Source: an archaeon (GTDB lineage: Archaea; B1Sed10-29; WALL01). From it: DNA of 9,389 nucleotides. How positions within the stretch are numbered: the first letter of the stretch is position 1; each line of letters opens with the position of its first letter. This document shows, piece after piece, positions 1-6,983 of this stretch. A model generated the notes under the pieces. The model was not told the DNA's origin. It searched no databases and saw only the letters and a list, made by a program, of their open reading frames with translations. The stretch covers positions 1-9,389 of the forward strand of contig JAUVIW010000033.1 of assembly GCA_030592525.1 (NCBI GenBank), written 5' to 3'. The translations under genes and the position numbers were made by a program.

Positions 1-929
1 GTTATTGCGTGTGGGTCATCTGTCTCCACGAACGCTGCGCGTGCCTTGTCGCTTGCCAGGCTGTCCAGCTCCTGGGCTTCGGCTATTGGCATCATTATCT
101 GCTCATTTGTCTGGTCAATGCCTGTATCGAATATCCCTACGACCTTGAACTTCTCGCCGTTAATCTTGAGGACCGAGCCAACAGCCTTGTTAATGTCTTT
201 GGCGAGCTTGGTTCCAATGACCACTGCCTTCCCGTCGTTTTGCGTCAGGTACCGCCCCCTGGTGATTGTCCCTGATGTTGTCAGCACGCCAACACGCTTC
301 CTTGCCTCCTTTTCAGGCTCCACCCCAATTATCATGCCACTCGTGAAGCTCATGTCCATCGCCTCAGTGAACTTGCCGTCCATGCTCTTTGCGATGAATA
401 TCACTCGCGGGCACACATTGCGCACTCCGGCTATTTTTTCTATCTTTTCGAGGTCGCTCATGGAAACGGTTGACCACATTGGGCCGAGGCTTGAGTCCTT
501 TTCCAGTATCATGATGCCCTTGCTTTCGCCTGTCCGCTCCTCAATCATTCCCTGTATCCCTGTGGACACTGAGACTAGCGCGACTATTGTCGCGACGCCG
601 AGCACCAGCCCAATCAGTGCGAGCGCTGTCATTGACTTCTTACTGAGGAGGTTCCGTGACGCGATGTGCATCATGCCGTAGATGCTTTTTCCCACCATCA
701 CAAATGCCACTAGGAACGCGGCGCCTACCACGAGCCAGATGACTGACCCGCCCATAGAGACAAGGTCACCGAACCCCCGGACCACACCCCTTGGGTTTGG
801 AATTGTCCCTTTTGGGGCTGGGGACCCGCCACCTCCGCCGCCATCGCCTTTCTGCGCTTGCAGCACGCTCGCGGCGAGAACACCCCCAAGCATGAGAATT
901 ATGCAAATGGCAACAAGCGCCTTGCGCAT
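1..929 (-). CDS. MacB/FtsX-type ABC transporter permease with extended N-terminus (partial)
   Basis: The 309 visible codons run off the left edge, so the C-terminal FtsX domain is missing. Residues 1-26 look like a signal peptide or signal anchor (MRKALVAICIILMLGGVLAA). A low-complexity linker with six glycines (30-35) and prolines follows, then a hydrophobic segment at about 62-85, the usual permease start IASRNLLSKKS (89-99), a membrane helix (about 101-122), and an extracytoplasmic MacB core domain with GVEPEKE, GRYL and FKVVGIF. It is clearly paralogous to the permease just upstream (both have RNL near the first helix, GSxLxxxGxKxKVxGIF-like and AQEL segments). Its ATG shares one base with the upstream TGA (TGATG), and GGTGA lies 6 nt before it, so translation is probably coupled. 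It is presumably half of a heterodimeric permease moving or extracting an envelope substrate; the substrate is unknown. Normal family members start at the IASRNL segment, so the first 85 or so residues are an addition. Confidence 0.88.
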   Translation of the reverse strand, partial: MRKALVAICIILMLGGVLAASVLQAQKGDGGGGGGSPAPKGTIPNPRGVVRGFGDLVSMGGSVIWLVVGAAFLVAFVMVGKSIYGMMHIASRNLLSKKSMTALALIGLVLGVATIVALVSVSTGIQGMIEERTGESKGIMILEKDSSLGPMWSTVSMSDLEKIEKIAGVRNVCPRVIFIAKSMDGKFTEAMDMSFTSGMIIGVEPEKEARKRVGVLTTSGTITRGRYLTQNDGKAVVIGTKLAKDINKAVGSVLKINGEKFKVVGIFDTGIDQTNEQIMMPIAEAQELDSLASDKARAAFVETDDPHAI

Positions 930-2074
930 CACGCCTCACCCCTTATCGCCTGTATTGGGTCCATTTTCGAGGCTTTCCACGCAGGATAAACTCCCCCAAC
1001 CAGGCCTGCAATGCCCGAGAATACGAACGCGCCGATGGCCAGTTCGGGGTTCACAACAAGGTTGAATGGCAGCACTGTGCTCAGTAATGCCGTGAGCGCA
1101 TAGCCCAGGCCGACTCCAACCAGCCCGCCGACAAGCCCGAGCATCACGCTTTCCGTGACCACGAGCCGGAGCACATCCTCTTGGGTCCACCCCATTGCGC
1201 GCAGCACCCCGAACTCCTTCATTCGCTCCTTGACTGCGATGAGCATTGTGTTCACTATGCCTACACCCGCTATCACGAGCGCTATGGCGACTATGATGAT
1301 GAAGAACTGGTCGATTACGCCAAGGACCTCGTCCATCATGCCGGACAGTTCCGACACAGTATACGTGTCCAGCTTGTCCGGCCACTTGAACCGGATGGTT
1401 TGGGCAATCTTATCCTCGTTCTCCGGGTCATTGAGCTGCACAATGAAGTCCTGCACAGTGTCCGAGTCCAATCCTGCGAGCTCTTGGGCGTCATCGATTG
1501 GCATCGCAATCACGGATTCTATGATGTCGCTGCCGCCGAATATGCCTATGACCTTCAGCTTTTTGCCGTCAACATCAATGGTGGAGCCGACAACCTTGTC
1601 ATAGGTATCCGCCAGCTCACTGCCCAGCACTGCGACTTCCTTGTCGCCTGGCTCCATCATCCTGCCGCGCAGCAGTTCGGCACCATACGGGTTGCCCACA
1701 CGATACCGCTCCTTTTCCGGGTCAAGCCCGAGGCCCATCACCATGCCCATGGTCATGCCCCCGCCTTCTGCCTTACTTTTGTCTATTTTCTTGATTATCG
1801 GCCAGACTTCCGGCAGCGCGACCCTGACTCCAGGTATGGCCTCTATCTTTTTTCCGTAGTCTGCGTCAAGCTTCGATAGCGTTTGGTCAACGGTCCCCTT
1901 TTCCATCACCCACACGCCGTTGATTCCGGACATTATTTCGGTATAGCTCGCTTTGAGCCCGGCTGTCAGTGATATGAGGAGCACTATCGCTAGTATTCCT
2001 ATTACAAGGGCGAGTATCGCGAGGAGCGACCGTGACTTCCTGCGCCACAGGTTCCTCGCCGCGATCTGAAGCAA
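929..2074 (-). CDS. MacB/FtsX-type ABC transporter permease
   Basis: This 381-residue protein has the standard four-helix layout of the family: a cytoplasmic start with RNLWRRKSRS (8-16), helix 1 (about 17-40), an extracytoplasmic MacB core domain (about 45-240), then three C-terminal helices (about 252-276, 300-330, 345-368). Between and after these helices are the FtsX signatures VKERMKEFGVLRAMGW and YPAWKASKMDPIQAIRGE. The start is TTG at 2074: an in-frame TGA lies three codons upstream, leaving no other usual start before the conserved segment, and GGTGA sits 6 nt ahead. It begins one base after the stop of the secreted COG1361-like gene and shares one base with the next permease, so the three form one operon. 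Such permeases need a cytoplasmic ATPase of the LolD/MacB type, not found here. Role in export, lipid/lipoprotein handling or mechanotransduction cannot be told from sequence. Confidence 0.93.
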   Translation of the reverse strand: MLQIAARNLWRRKSRSLLAILALVIGILAIVLLISLTAGLKASYTEIMSGINGVWVMEKGTVDQTLSKLDADYGKKIEAIPGVRVALPEVWPIIKKIDKSKAEGGGMTMGMVMGLGLDPEKERYRVGNPYGAELLRGRMMEPGDKEVAVLGSELADTYDKVVGSTIDVDGKKLKVIGIFGGSDIIESVIAMPIDDAQELAGLDSDTVQDFIVQLNDPENEDKIAQTIRFKWPDKLDTYTVSELSGMMDEVLGVIDQFFIIIVAIALVIAGVGIVNTMLIAVKERMKEFGVLRAMGWTQEDVLRLVVTESVMLGLVGGLVGVGLGYALTALLSTVLPFNLVVNPELAIGAFVFSGIAGLVGGVYPAWKASKMDPIQAIRGEA

Positions 2075-2075
2075 T

Positions 2076-3314
2076 TCACTTCACCAGTTTTTCTATCTTC
2101 TTTCTCTTCTCTCTTCTGCGCCAGTACCACACACCAACAACGGCGATGGCAGCCAAAATTATTATCATGACCGTGTAATCCGCCTTCACTTCCGTGATAA
2201 CGTACTCAACTTTTTCCTGGCTCGTGAAAGTTTGCCCGTAAGCGTCCTCGTACACAACGTTCGCGGTGATGACTTTTTTCCCTGGAGTGCTGTCTTTCAG
2301 GTCAAAGATTGCTGACCCCGTGTCATCGACCTCTATCTCACCGACGTACGACACAGTGACGCCTTCCACACCGCCGTCAACGAGGTTGACGCGCGTGCTC
2401 TTCGCGTCACCGGTGCCCACGTTCTCGAACTGCACTGACAGCGAGAAGGCCGCGCCCTGGTAAATCGTGTCCTTGTCTGTCTGCACTCCTGCTAGCCTTA
2501 TGTCCGGGTGCCCTATGATGTCGAGGACAGTGGTGTCCGCCCTCGTGGTCATTGAGCCGCTATCCGATGACACCATCACGCCCACGCGGTAGGGCTGCAC
2601 TTTCGCGGTGTCGATGCTCTTCATAAGGAAATCAACCGTTGCCTCTGCGCCCGGCAGCAGGACTTCGACGGTCTTCTTCGTGACCGTAAGCGGCGCGATG
2701 TTAACAGTCTCTGCGTCCGTCTGTATTTCGTACGCTATGTCCATATTGTTCACGGTCACACTCCCCGTATTCTCCACGGTGACGTAGAGCGTGCTTTGCT
2801 CTGCGGGCAGTATTCGCTCGGGCTCGAAGTGCATGTCCAGTATCGTGACCTTTTGGTCAAAGTCAATGTTTATCGTGAGCGTCCTCTTGCTGTGGATGTG
2901 CACCGAATCCCCAATCGCGTTTTGTGTGTACGTGTTCGTGGGGTCAAGGCTATAGTAATCATAATCCAGTATGTGGTAGAGAGTATACTCCCCCGGCAGC
3001 GCATCCTCCGCAACGTCAATCCTGTAATACACATTGGCGGTCTGGTTCGGGTCGATGCGTGTCACAAAGCTCTCGGTTTCCACTCCTGTGAACGGGGCGG
3101 ATGTCATGAGTTCGCCCGTGATGTTGTGGTATGACCTCGTGTACGTGTTCCTCAGCTGCACCTCGACAAGGACGTCATTATCCCCGGGGTTAATCATTGA
3201 TGGATACGTATTGGCTTCCCTCGGGTGGTACATTTGGTCCGCTGTCCACGCGCTCGCGGCGAGCGAGCCTGCGAGGAGCAGAAGCATTGCAATAAGCGCC
3301 AGTTTTACTCTCAT
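2076..3314 (-). CDS. Secreted, C-terminally anchored COG1361-like multi-domain protein
   Basis: This 412-residue protein has a signal peptide (MRVKLALIAMLLLLAGSLAASA, likely cut after about A22). Three beta-rich, Ig-like segments follow at roughly 25-150, 155-265 and 270-375. The second and third carry the pattern typical of CARDB/NEW3-like domains (LPAEQSTLYVTVENTGSVTVNN; an equivalent VQFENVGTGDAKS). A C-terminal helix (about 379-397) and a very basic tail (RRREKRKKIEKLVK) anchor it with the tail inside. The family resembles archaeal COG1361 'S-layer-like' proteins, often encoded with ABC permeases; here it is first in an operon with two MacB-type permeases. I infer it is the extracellular partner or substrate-handling subunit. 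The ATG at 3314 is fixed by an in-frame TAA directly before it. No Shine-Dalgarno is adjacent to it; see the micro-ORF at 3311-3340. Confidence 0.85.
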   Translation of the reverse strand: MRVKLALIAMLLLLAGSLAASAWTADQMYHPREANTYPSMINPGDNDVLVEVQLRNTYTRSYHNITGELMTSAPFTGVETESFVTRIDPNQTANVYYRIDVAEDALPGEYTLYHILDYDYYSLDPTNTYTQNAIGDSVHIHSKRTLTINIDFDQKVTILDMHFEPERILPAEQSTLYVTVENTGSVTVNNMDIAYEIQTDAETVNIAPLTVTKKTVEVLLPGAEATVDFLMKSIDTAKVQPYRVGVMVSSDSGSMTTRADTTVLDIIGHPDIRLAGVQTDKDTIYQGAAFSLSVQFENVGTGDAKSTRVNLVDGGVEGVTVSYVGEIEVDDTGSAIFDLKDSTPGKKVITANVVYEDAYGQTFTSQEKVEYVITEVKADYTVMIIILAAIAVVGVWYWRRREKRKKIEKLVK

Positions 3315-3340
3315 TTAAATCGCCTGAAGCCCTTTCTCAT
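3311..3340 (-). other. Possible 9-codon leader micro-ORF
   Basis: Upstream of the secreted-protein gene, AGGAGG (3341-3346) abuts an ATG that opens a nine-codon frame encoding MRKGFRRFK. Its TGA overlaps the ATG of the 412-residue protein as ATGA. The overlap suggests coupling, but zero spacing between AGGAGG and the ATG is poor for a ribosome-binding site. The frame is short enough to be chance. Confidence 0.2.
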
Positions 3341-3345
3341 CCTCC

Positions 3346-3353
3346 TAATAAAT
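3346..3353 (-). promoter_or_regulatory. TATA-like box for the envelope operon
   Basis: ATTTATTA on the minus strand is centred about 36 nt before the ATG of the secreted-protein gene, which would give a leader of about 10 nt. A second candidate, the minus reading of 3362-3369 (TATTTAAG), lies about 52 nt upstream and would place a start near the micro-ORF ATG. Confidence 0.4.
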
Positions 3354-3360
3354 CCTTTTC

Positions 3361-3370
3361 CCTTAAATAT
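3361..3370 (+). promoter_or_regulatory. TATA-like box for pcm
   Basis: CCTTAAATAT is centred about 25 nt before the pcm ATG. With the usual archaeal TATA-to-start distance, transcription would begin at or next to the ATG, giving a leaderless mRNA. No GGTGA or GGAGG is found before this start. Confidence 0.5.
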
Positions 3371-3390
3371 GCCCTTTTCCTTATCCCCTT

Positions 3391-4011
3391 ATGCAGTCCA
3401 ATGCCGACCTGGTGAACTACCTGAAGCAATCAGGCGTCCTGTACGATGAGGACGTGGAGCGCGCGATGCGTGCCGTTGACCGCAGGCTCTTCGTGCCTGC
3501 TGAGAGGGCCCGCGCAGCCTATGAGGACACCCCTATTCCCACTTCTCAAGGCCAGACCATTTCAGCCCCGCACATGGTCGCCATAATGACCCAGCACCTT
3601 GCCCCGGCCATGGGCATGAACATCCTTGAGATAGGCTGCGGCTCCGGCTACCAGGCAGCCATCCTGTCCGAGATAGTCGGTGAGTTCGGCCATATAACCG
3701 CCATAGAGCGCGTTCCCGAGCTGGCCCGCGCCTCAAGGCAGAGGCTGTCAGGCTACGACAACATCACTGTGCTCCACGGGGACGGCTCCAAGGGCTACCC
3801 CAAAAAGGCGCCTTTCGACCGCATTGTCGTTAGCTGCGCCGCCACAAAAGCCCCCCGCGCATTGCTCGGCCAGCTGTCCGACGCCGGCCGAATGCTTGTC
3901 CCAATCAACCACGGCCCTGCTCAGGACCTCACGCTCTTCCAAAAGGTCGCCGGCCAGATTGAGTCCCAGGACCTTAACTGCAAATGCCAATTCGTCCCGC
4001 TGGTGGAATGA
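3391..4011 (+). CDS. pcm: Protein-L-isoaspartate O-methyltransferase
   Basis: This cytoplasmic repair enzyme uses S-adenosylmethionine to methylate L-isoaspartyl residues in aged proteins, starting their return to L-aspartate. The 206 residues match the usual family length. Visible signatures are the family-specific GQTISAPHMVA (54-64), the SAM-binding glycine motif EIGCGSGYQAA (80-90), acidic E106 at the end of the second strand (HITAIER), HGDGSKGYP (129-137) and FDRIVVSCA (142-150), and the C-terminal FVPLVE. It stands alone on the plus strand, divergent from the envelope operon and convergent with the CYTH gene, whose end is only 8 bases away, so the two transcripts probably overlap at their 3' ends. 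The ATG at 3391 sits about 25 nt after a TATA-like box, consistent with a leaderless mRNA. Confidence 0.96.
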   Translation: MQSNADLVNYLKQSGVLYDEDVERAMRAVDRRLFVPAERARAAYEDTPIPTSQGQTISAPHMVAIMTQHLAPAMGMNILEIGCGSGYQAAILSEIVGEFGHITAIERVPELARASRQRLSGYDNITVLHGDGSKGYPKKAPFDRIVVSCAATKAPRALLGQLSDAGRMLVPINHGPAQDLTLFQKVAGQIESQDLNCKCQFVPLVE

Positions 4012-4019
4012 GGTTAATT

Positions 4020-4565
4020 TCATCCAGTGCCATCAAACTTTATTCCTTGCGCCTCGAATATTATCACGGGGTACCCGCGGTGCTCGTGGTCATCCTTTGT
4101 TATCCCGATGCTCTGGAACAAGCCACTAATCCGTTTCTTCCCGTCCTCAACCCGGTCAGTCTGCACTTCAGCTTCTATGTAGCTGCCAAGCTGCTTCACA
4201 TCGTCAATGCACACTGCCATGCCGTCCTTGCGCGCCTCTATCCTTGTCTTGTTGAGCTCCAGCACCTTGACCAGCCCAATTCTATCAAGTATTTCCTTAA
4301 CGCTTTCTGAATCGGACACGATTGTTTCGTATTCTTCCCACGAACCCGTTGTCTCGGTGAGCACTTTCATGCATAGCTCTGCCTTGTCTCCCTCATGCCT
4401 GACCCGCACTATCCACGAGCCCGCCCTTTGCGTGGCCTTTTCCTCCCCACGCTTCTTGTAGTAGCAGTCGTCCTGGCTTTTTTTCTCTGTGAACTCAAAG
4501 CCGAGCCCCACAAGCCTTTTCATAACATCCTCATGGTCACATTTTGCCCTTATCTCTACTTCCAT
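4020..4565 (-). CDS. CYTH-domain protein (class IV adenylate cyclase / thiamine triphosphatase superfamily)
   Basis: This 181-residue protein fills one CYTH domain. These tunnel-fold enzymes act on triphosphate substrates with divalent metal; archaeal members have been linked to adenylate cyclase (CyaB-like) or triphosphatase activity, and the reaction here is not known. Visible features are the N-terminal acidic signature EVEIRAK (2-8), YYKKRG (36-40), WIVRVRHEGDKAELCMK (51-67), EEYET (78-81), NKTRIEARKDGMAVCIDDV (106-123) and LGSYIEAEV (127-134), the expected alternation of basic and acidic strand residues. The ExExK signature reads ExExR, with lysine two residues later. I chose ATG at 4565 because conservation begins there; the open frame continues upstream to 4673 but over rad50 coding sequence. 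The start lies one base after the rad50 stop, with GGTGA 5 nt upstream, so it is co-transcribed with and probably coupled to rad50. Confidence 0.88.
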   Translation of the reverse strand: MEVEIRAKCDHEDVMKRLVGLGFEFTEKKSQDDCYYKKRGEEKATQRAGSWIVRVRHEGDKAELCMKVLTETTGSWEEYETIVSDSESVKEILDRIGLVKVLELNKTRIEARKDGMAVCIDDVKQLGSYIEAEVQTDRVEDGKKRISGLFQSIGITKDDHEHRGYPVIIFEAQGIKFDGTG

Positions 4566-4566
4566 T

Positions 4567-6897
4567 TCAGTCACCTTCGCTGCTGATGAGCACTGCCTTT
4601 GTCGGCGCCCCGTTCTCCTTGTCCCTCTCCAGCCGATAAAGTACTCCGCTAACAGCCTGCTCCATCCCCTCATCGTGAGTAATTATAAAAACCTGCTCAA
4701 CCAGCCCCGGCAAGTGCTCCCTGAGCGCCGTTGCAAGCAGCTCCACTCCCTTAGAGTCAAGATTATGCGTCGGCTCGTCCAGCACGAGCCACGACAGGTT
4801 CTGCGTGAGCACCAATGAAAACGCGATTCTCAGTGCGAGTGCGGCGGTGCTCCGCTCCCCGCCACTCGCAACTCCCTCGACATCCATCCAGTCACCGCCG
4901 CTGCGCAGGAGCTGCAGCACGTATCCGCCGTCTCCCACTGCCAGCCGGCAGGACTCGTAGTCCCCGTAAGGGTATATCCTGGGCCACACATCCTCGAGCC
5001 CTGCGTTGAGTGCAATCGTGAACTCTTCGCGCAGCTGCGACTGCGTGCTCTCGAGTGCCGACCCCATAACGCCCAATGAGTCACCCGCCTCCTTGATTGC
5101 CTTGGTGTCGCTCTCCCTCTGCCTGAGCTCCCCGAGCATTTTCCTGTTTGCCTCAAGCGCGCTACTTTTGTCCTTGAGCCTTTCATCACCGCTTTCAAGC
5201 ACGGCCTTAAGCTCTGACTCTTTTGCAGACAGTGCATTTGCATTGTTTCGCACTCCCGCAAGCGCACCCTCGTCAAACGCCACGGCCCTCAAGCTATTCC
5301 CAACGCTTTCAAGCTCCTGCTTTCTCGCGGACTCCTCAGCCTTCAGGCGCCTGTACTCCGCCTGCATCTCGCTGATGCGGTCCACTTTCTGCGCCTTTTC
5401 AAGCAGCGAGTCCCTCTCGGCCTGCAGTTCCTTCCGCTTTACATCGCTGCCGTCGCCCATTTCCCTCAGCTTTTCCTCAAGCCCAGCAACATCAGCGCGC
5501 GCCTGCTCGAGCCCCTCTGCTCCCGAGGACTTGAGCGATGCCTTGATTTCCGCGAGCTCCCTTGCGTCATTTTCAAGCGACTTAACATTAGTATTACTTA
5601 TGATTCCTTTCGCGCTTTCCGAGCGCCTCTCCGCATTGGCCATTCGTTCCTTTGCGTCCATCGCAAGCGCGACTTTCTTGTTGTGAGTGATATCACTCTC
5701 GCACACCGGGCACTTATCCCCTGCGTGCGCGAGCTCCTTAGCCCTCTTGGTGTACTGCTCTATCTCCGCTTTTGCTTGCCCTAATTCCCGCTCCGCTTTC
5801 GCAACAGCTTCCCGTGCCGTGTCCAAATGTTCCTGCGGCTTTCTTTCATCTAGGCTCTGCATCCTTTGCGCGAGCTTCCTTGCCTCTGCCGCCTTCTCCG
5901 CGAGCTCCCTCACTTTCTCGCTTTTGGCTTTCAGCTCTGCGTTTACTTCCATGAGCCCTCTGGCTTTCAGCTCAAGCGCCTCCAGCTCTTTCTCAACAGC
6001 GCTTTTCCTCTCAAGCGCGCCGGCCTTCTGCTTTGATAGGTCTGCCTCCAACGCTTCACCAAGCCTGCCGCTTATTTCATTAGCCCTGTTGGTGTTCGTC
6101 TGCACTTGCGACTCGAGAACCGCCTTTTTCTCGCGCAGTGCGTGCGCTTCCCGCTCCTTTACCTCAAGCCCCTTGAGCACTGTGTCCGCCTCGAGCTTGT
6201 TCTTCGTTGCCTCAGCAAGCTCTTCCCTCGCGCCATTAATCTTCCCTTCAAGCTCTTTGAGCTCTGTTTCGCTCTTCGCGACCTCTGCCTCAACAGCCTC
6301 CGGAGTTTTTTCGGCGAGCGCCCTCTCAATATCCTCGCGCCTAATCTTCAGCGCCCGCGACAGCGAGCCCAGGCTCTTCCGTGCGTTCTCGAACCGCTCA
6401 ATCCTGAGCAGCTCGTCAATCTTCTTTTTCCTGTCCCCCGCGCGCAATTGCAGGAAGTAGTCGAGCTGGTTCTGCTCGCTGTACACCGCTCTCGAAAACA
6501 GTTCGTAGTCAACGCCGAGCTTTTGCTCGATGACCTCTGACACCCTTTTGGTCTGCGGGCCCTCGAGCAGGGTGTCACCCTCGCGCACTTCGCTCTTCTT
6601 CGTGCCCTTCCCGAGCTCGACCTCGCGAAGGATTGTGTACTCCTTATCCTTGTGCGTGACCGTAATCTCCACTCTCGCGGCCTGCTTTTGCTCGGGCGTG
6701 TTCATCACGCAGTCATCAATGCTTAGTTTCTTCGCATTCAGCGCCGGAAAAGTCCCAAACAAGGCAAAGCAAATGGCATCCATAACACTGCTCTTTCCTG
6801 AGCCCATGTCCCCGACCAGCACATTGGTGCCCTTGGAGAACTCGAGCTCCGTGTCCTCGTGGCTCCGCCAGTTGACTAGCTTGACGCGTGTAATCAC
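4567..6897 (-). CDS. rad50: DNA double-strand break repair ATPase Rad50
   Basis: Rad50 is the ATP-driven, DNA-tethering subunit of the Mre11-Rad50 complex, which senses and processes DNA ends. The 776-residue protein has the full SMC-like plan: the N-terminal strand and WRSHEDTELEF, Walker A GDMGSGKSS (29-37), a long heptad-rich coiled coil, the zinc hook CPVC at 396-399 almost exactly mid-protein, the return coil, signature SGGERS (678-683), Walker B LVLDEP with catalytic E708, the D-loop NLD (712-714) and switch histidine 741 (IITHDE). It is roughly 100 residues shorter than the roughly 880-residue Pyrococcus protein, mostly in the coils. The Walker A has DM where many Rad50 proteins have xN. 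The start is GTG at 6897, about 28 nt after a TATA-like box, so the mRNA is probably leaderless. No mre11, herA or nurA is in the window; the downstream partner is the CYTH gene. A bacterial-type SbcC is the alternative name, but the size and archaeal context favour Rad50. Confidence 0.96.
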   Translation of the reverse strand: MITRVKLVNWRSHEDTELEFSKGTNVLVGDMGSGKSSVMDAICFALFGTFPALNAKKLSIDDCVMNTPEQKQAARVEITVTHKDKEYTILREVELGKGTKKSEVREGDTLLEGPQTKRVSEVIEQKLGVDYELFSRAVYSEQNQLDYFLQLRAGDRKKKIDELLRIERFENARKSLGSLSRALKIRREDIERALAEKTPEAVEAEVAKSETELKELEGKINGAREELAEATKNKLEADTVLKGLEVKEREAHALREKKAVLESQVQTNTNRANEISGRLGEALEADLSKQKAGALERKSAVEKELEALELKARGLMEVNAELKAKSEKVRELAEKAAEARKLAQRMQSLDERKPQEHLDTAREAVAKAERELGQAKAEIEQYTKRAKELAHAGDKCPVCESDITHNKKVALAMDAKERMANAERRSESAKGIISNTNVKSLENDARELAEIKASLKSSGAEGLEQARADVAGLEEKLREMGDGSDVKRKELQAERDSLLEKAQKVDRISEMQAEYRRLKAEESARKQELESVGNSLRAVAFDEGALAGVRNNANALSAKESELKAVLESGDERLKDKSSALEANRKMLGELRQRESDTKAIKEAGDSLGVMGSALESTQSQLREEFTIALNAGLEDVWPRIYPYGDYESCRLAVGDGGYVLQLLRSGGDWMDVEGVASGGERSTAALALRIAFSLVLTQNLSWLVLDEPTHNLDSKGVELLATALREHLPGLVEQVFIITHDEGMEQAVSGVLYRLERDKENGAPTKAVLISSEGD

Positions 6898-6920
6898 AGG
6901 GTAGCTTATGGGTGAAAGCC

Positions 6921-6928
6921 AATAAATA
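6921..6928 (-). promoter_or_regulatory. TATA-like box for rad50
   Basis: TATTTATT on the minus strand, within GGTATTTATTGG, is centred about 28 nt before the GTG of rad50. This predicts a leaderless or nearly leaderless transcript. No GGTGA precedes the start on that strand. Confidence 0.5.
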
Positions 6929-6950
6929 CCTCACCCCCACCCTGGCTAAG

Positions 6951-6960
6951 GAATAAAAAC
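6951..6960 (+). promoter_or_regulatory. TATA-like box for the 6984 gene
   Basis: GAATAAAAAC is centred about 28 nt before the ATG at 6984, again the leaderless spacing. It is separate from the rad50 box, so this divergent pair uses two boxes within 86 bases. Confidence 0.4.
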
Positions 6961-6983
6961 CCTGTGCCCCATTACTTACCCTA

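Noticed and set aside
46..1065. Plus-strand open frames of 211 and 127 residues over the second permease
   Set aside because: The minus strand gives a continuous permease with domain matches and a coupled start; the plus frames show no recognisable motif.
4566..4673. Upstream extension of the CYTH frame to an ATG at 4673
   Set aside because: The extension lies over the C-terminal coding region of rad50. Conservation begins at MEVEIRAK, one base after the rad50 stop and 5 nt after GGTGA.
5006..6460. Two long adjacent plus-strand open frames (226 and 257 residues), very rich in Ser and Phe
   Set aside because: They lie antisense to the rad50 coiled coil. Codons for Glu, Lys, Ala and Leu read as Ser, Phe and Leu on the other strand, which explains both the length and the odd composition. 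No motif is seen.
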